Shown one piece after another: positions 5,043-5,706 of a stretch of DNA of 5,706 bases. Both the position numbers and the translations under genes were made by a program. The DNA comes from Bacteroidaceae bacterium (lineage in GTDB: Bacteria > Bacteroidota > Bacteroidia > Bacteroidales > Bacteroidaceae): the NCBI GenBank assembly GCA_017618515.1, contig JAFZUB010000106.1, positions 1 to 5,706 on the forward strand. The letters run 5' to 3'. The notes under the pieces are model-generated. The model saw only the letters and a program-made list of their open reading frames with translations. It searched no databases and was not told the origin of the DNA. Numbering within the stretch: position 1 is the stretch's first letter; every line of letters starts with the position of its first letter.

Positions 5043-5705
5043 TTACTTTACGATTATCTTGCTTCTCTTACCATTGCTCAGCACCACAATATTGACACCG
5101 CGTTGCAACCTCTTGAGCCTTACACCGTTAATGTCGTATATAGCCGATATCGTTTGTTCTCCCTCAAGAAGGGACTTCATGGATGTCGCCTCGTCAATGA
5201 CACTAATTTCATAATGGTTGCTACTCGTAGCATCTGGAGCCGTAATATAGGCTCTGAATGGCTTGATCACAGCATATCCATTTGTCCTAGAAAAACCATT
5301 ATCTTTAACATAATAGCTATTAGGGGCAAGTACATGGCTATCGTCTGTGTCATCATAGTCTGCATCACTAGACGAAGTAAAGACTGAAGTACGTTTATAC
5401 ACACCATTTAGCGACCAGCCATTTGCATTCGATACCGTGCCAGCCACGGGATTTGCTGTCAGAGTAGTTGTCGTTGTCTTGCTTACGTTATATGTGCCAT
5501 CCTCCGTATAATAGACATACGGTGTGTTGGCTACAAACTCATTCACCTGCTCCAGCGTCAACGTATTGTCAGTTGCATCTTTCAGCGTGTAATAGGTTAT
5601 TGTCGATTTGCTGTCAGGAACGAACGGCAGACATACTGTGCCAAATGCATTGCTGCTCCCACGGTTGTAGGTAACCTTATTGGTTGTTACTGATGCAATA
5701 AAATT
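5043..5705 (-). CDS. C-terminal part of a large secreted protein with T9SS-like tail (partial)
   Basis: The last 220 codons of a minus-strand gene that runs off the right edge; the frame is open to 5705. A TTG at 5561 could be mistaken for the start, but the reading continues upstream with NAFGTVCLPFVP and TYYTLKDAT, a block I recognise from Prevotella surface proteins (GTVCLPF followed by a TLEQVNEFVANTPYV region). The downstream order is a Thr-rich linker (SKTTTTTLT), a WSLNGVYKRT strand pair, an Asp-rich segment (DADYDDTDDS), AYVIKPFRAY-like strands (seen as GYAVIKPFRAY), and the tail AIYDINGVRLKRLQRGVNIV...GKRSKIIVK. The tail fits the C-terminal sorting domains of the type IX (Por) secretion system: an IYDxxGxR strand, a G-V-N/Y-I-V strand and a basic VK end. 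The protein is probably secreted or surface-attached. The N-terminal function lies outside the window. Confidence 0.75.
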   Translation of the reverse strand, partial: NFIASVTTNKVTYNRGSSNAFGTVCLPFVPDSKSTITYYTLKDATDNTLTLEQVNEFVANTPYVYYTEDGTYNVSKTTTTTLTANPVAGTVSNANGWSLNGVYKRTSVFTSSSDADYDDTDDSHVLAPNSYYVKDNGFSRTNGYAVIKPFRAYITAPDATSSNHYEISVIDEATSMKSLLEGEQTISAIYDINGVRLKRLQRGVNIVVLSNGKRSKIIVK

Positions 5706-5706
5706 A

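Noticed and set aside
5043..5561. A separate 172-aa minus-strand gene starting at TTG 5561
   Set aside because: The same frame stays open to the right edge and encodes recognisable sequence (NAFGTVCLPFVP) upstream, so it is the end of a longer gene.

Overview
The window looks like chromosomal DNA from a member of the Bacteroidota, most likely Prevotellaceae (Prevotella/Segatella type). Several signs point this way. Three promoters fit the Bacteroidota -7 box TAnnTTTG, and one of them also has the -33 TTTG. Shine-Dalgarno sequences are weak or absent. The sigma-70 factor is short (285 aa) and lacks region 1.1, which is typical of the phylum. The right edge carries the C-terminus of a secreted protein with a Por/T9SS-like tail, followed by a small MKKKYxxP peptide gene of a type I associate with Prevotella. 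These assignments come from recognising motifs by eye; no database search was run.

Layout, left to right. Positions 1-155 hold a strong rho-independent terminator for an unseen + strand gene, then the promoter and A-rich leader of a short-form CstA transporter (156-1607, +). Positions 1608-1799 form a 192-base regulatory gap. It contains a well-matched -33/-7 promoter inside a 10-bp inverted repeat, plus a hairpin near the expected transcription start. The next two genes form an apparent operon: a sigma-70 factor (1800-2657, +) and, five bases later from a TTG start, a divergent QueA-type enzyme (2663-3961, +). That enzyme is interrupted near its C-terminus by a 7-bp tandem repeat. A long GC-rich hairpin (3993-4028) separates this operon from a convergent minus-strand gene.

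The right-hand part is all on the minus strand. Transcription enters from beyond the right edge through a large secreted protein, of which only the last 220 codons are seen (5043-5705). It continues 9 bases later into a 60-aa small protein (4851-5033). A separate -7 box then drives a signal-peptide-bearing probable outer-membrane beta-barrel protein (4064-4798). DNA from about 4850 to the right edge is visibly more AT-rich than the cstA-sigma-queA block.

How the genes fit together: cstA is a stand-alone nutrient (pyruvate or peptide) uptake gene. The sigma factor and QueA-like enzyme are co-transcribed and probably translationally coupled, pairing transcription initiation with a tRNA-modification-type enzyme. 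The minus-strand genes encode cell-surface or exported products. No tRNA, rRNA, CRISPR array, transposase or phage gene is visible. The points most worth checking are the frame-shifting heptanucleotide array inside the queA-like gene, the inverted repeat around the sigma promoter, and the small peptide paired with the exported protein.
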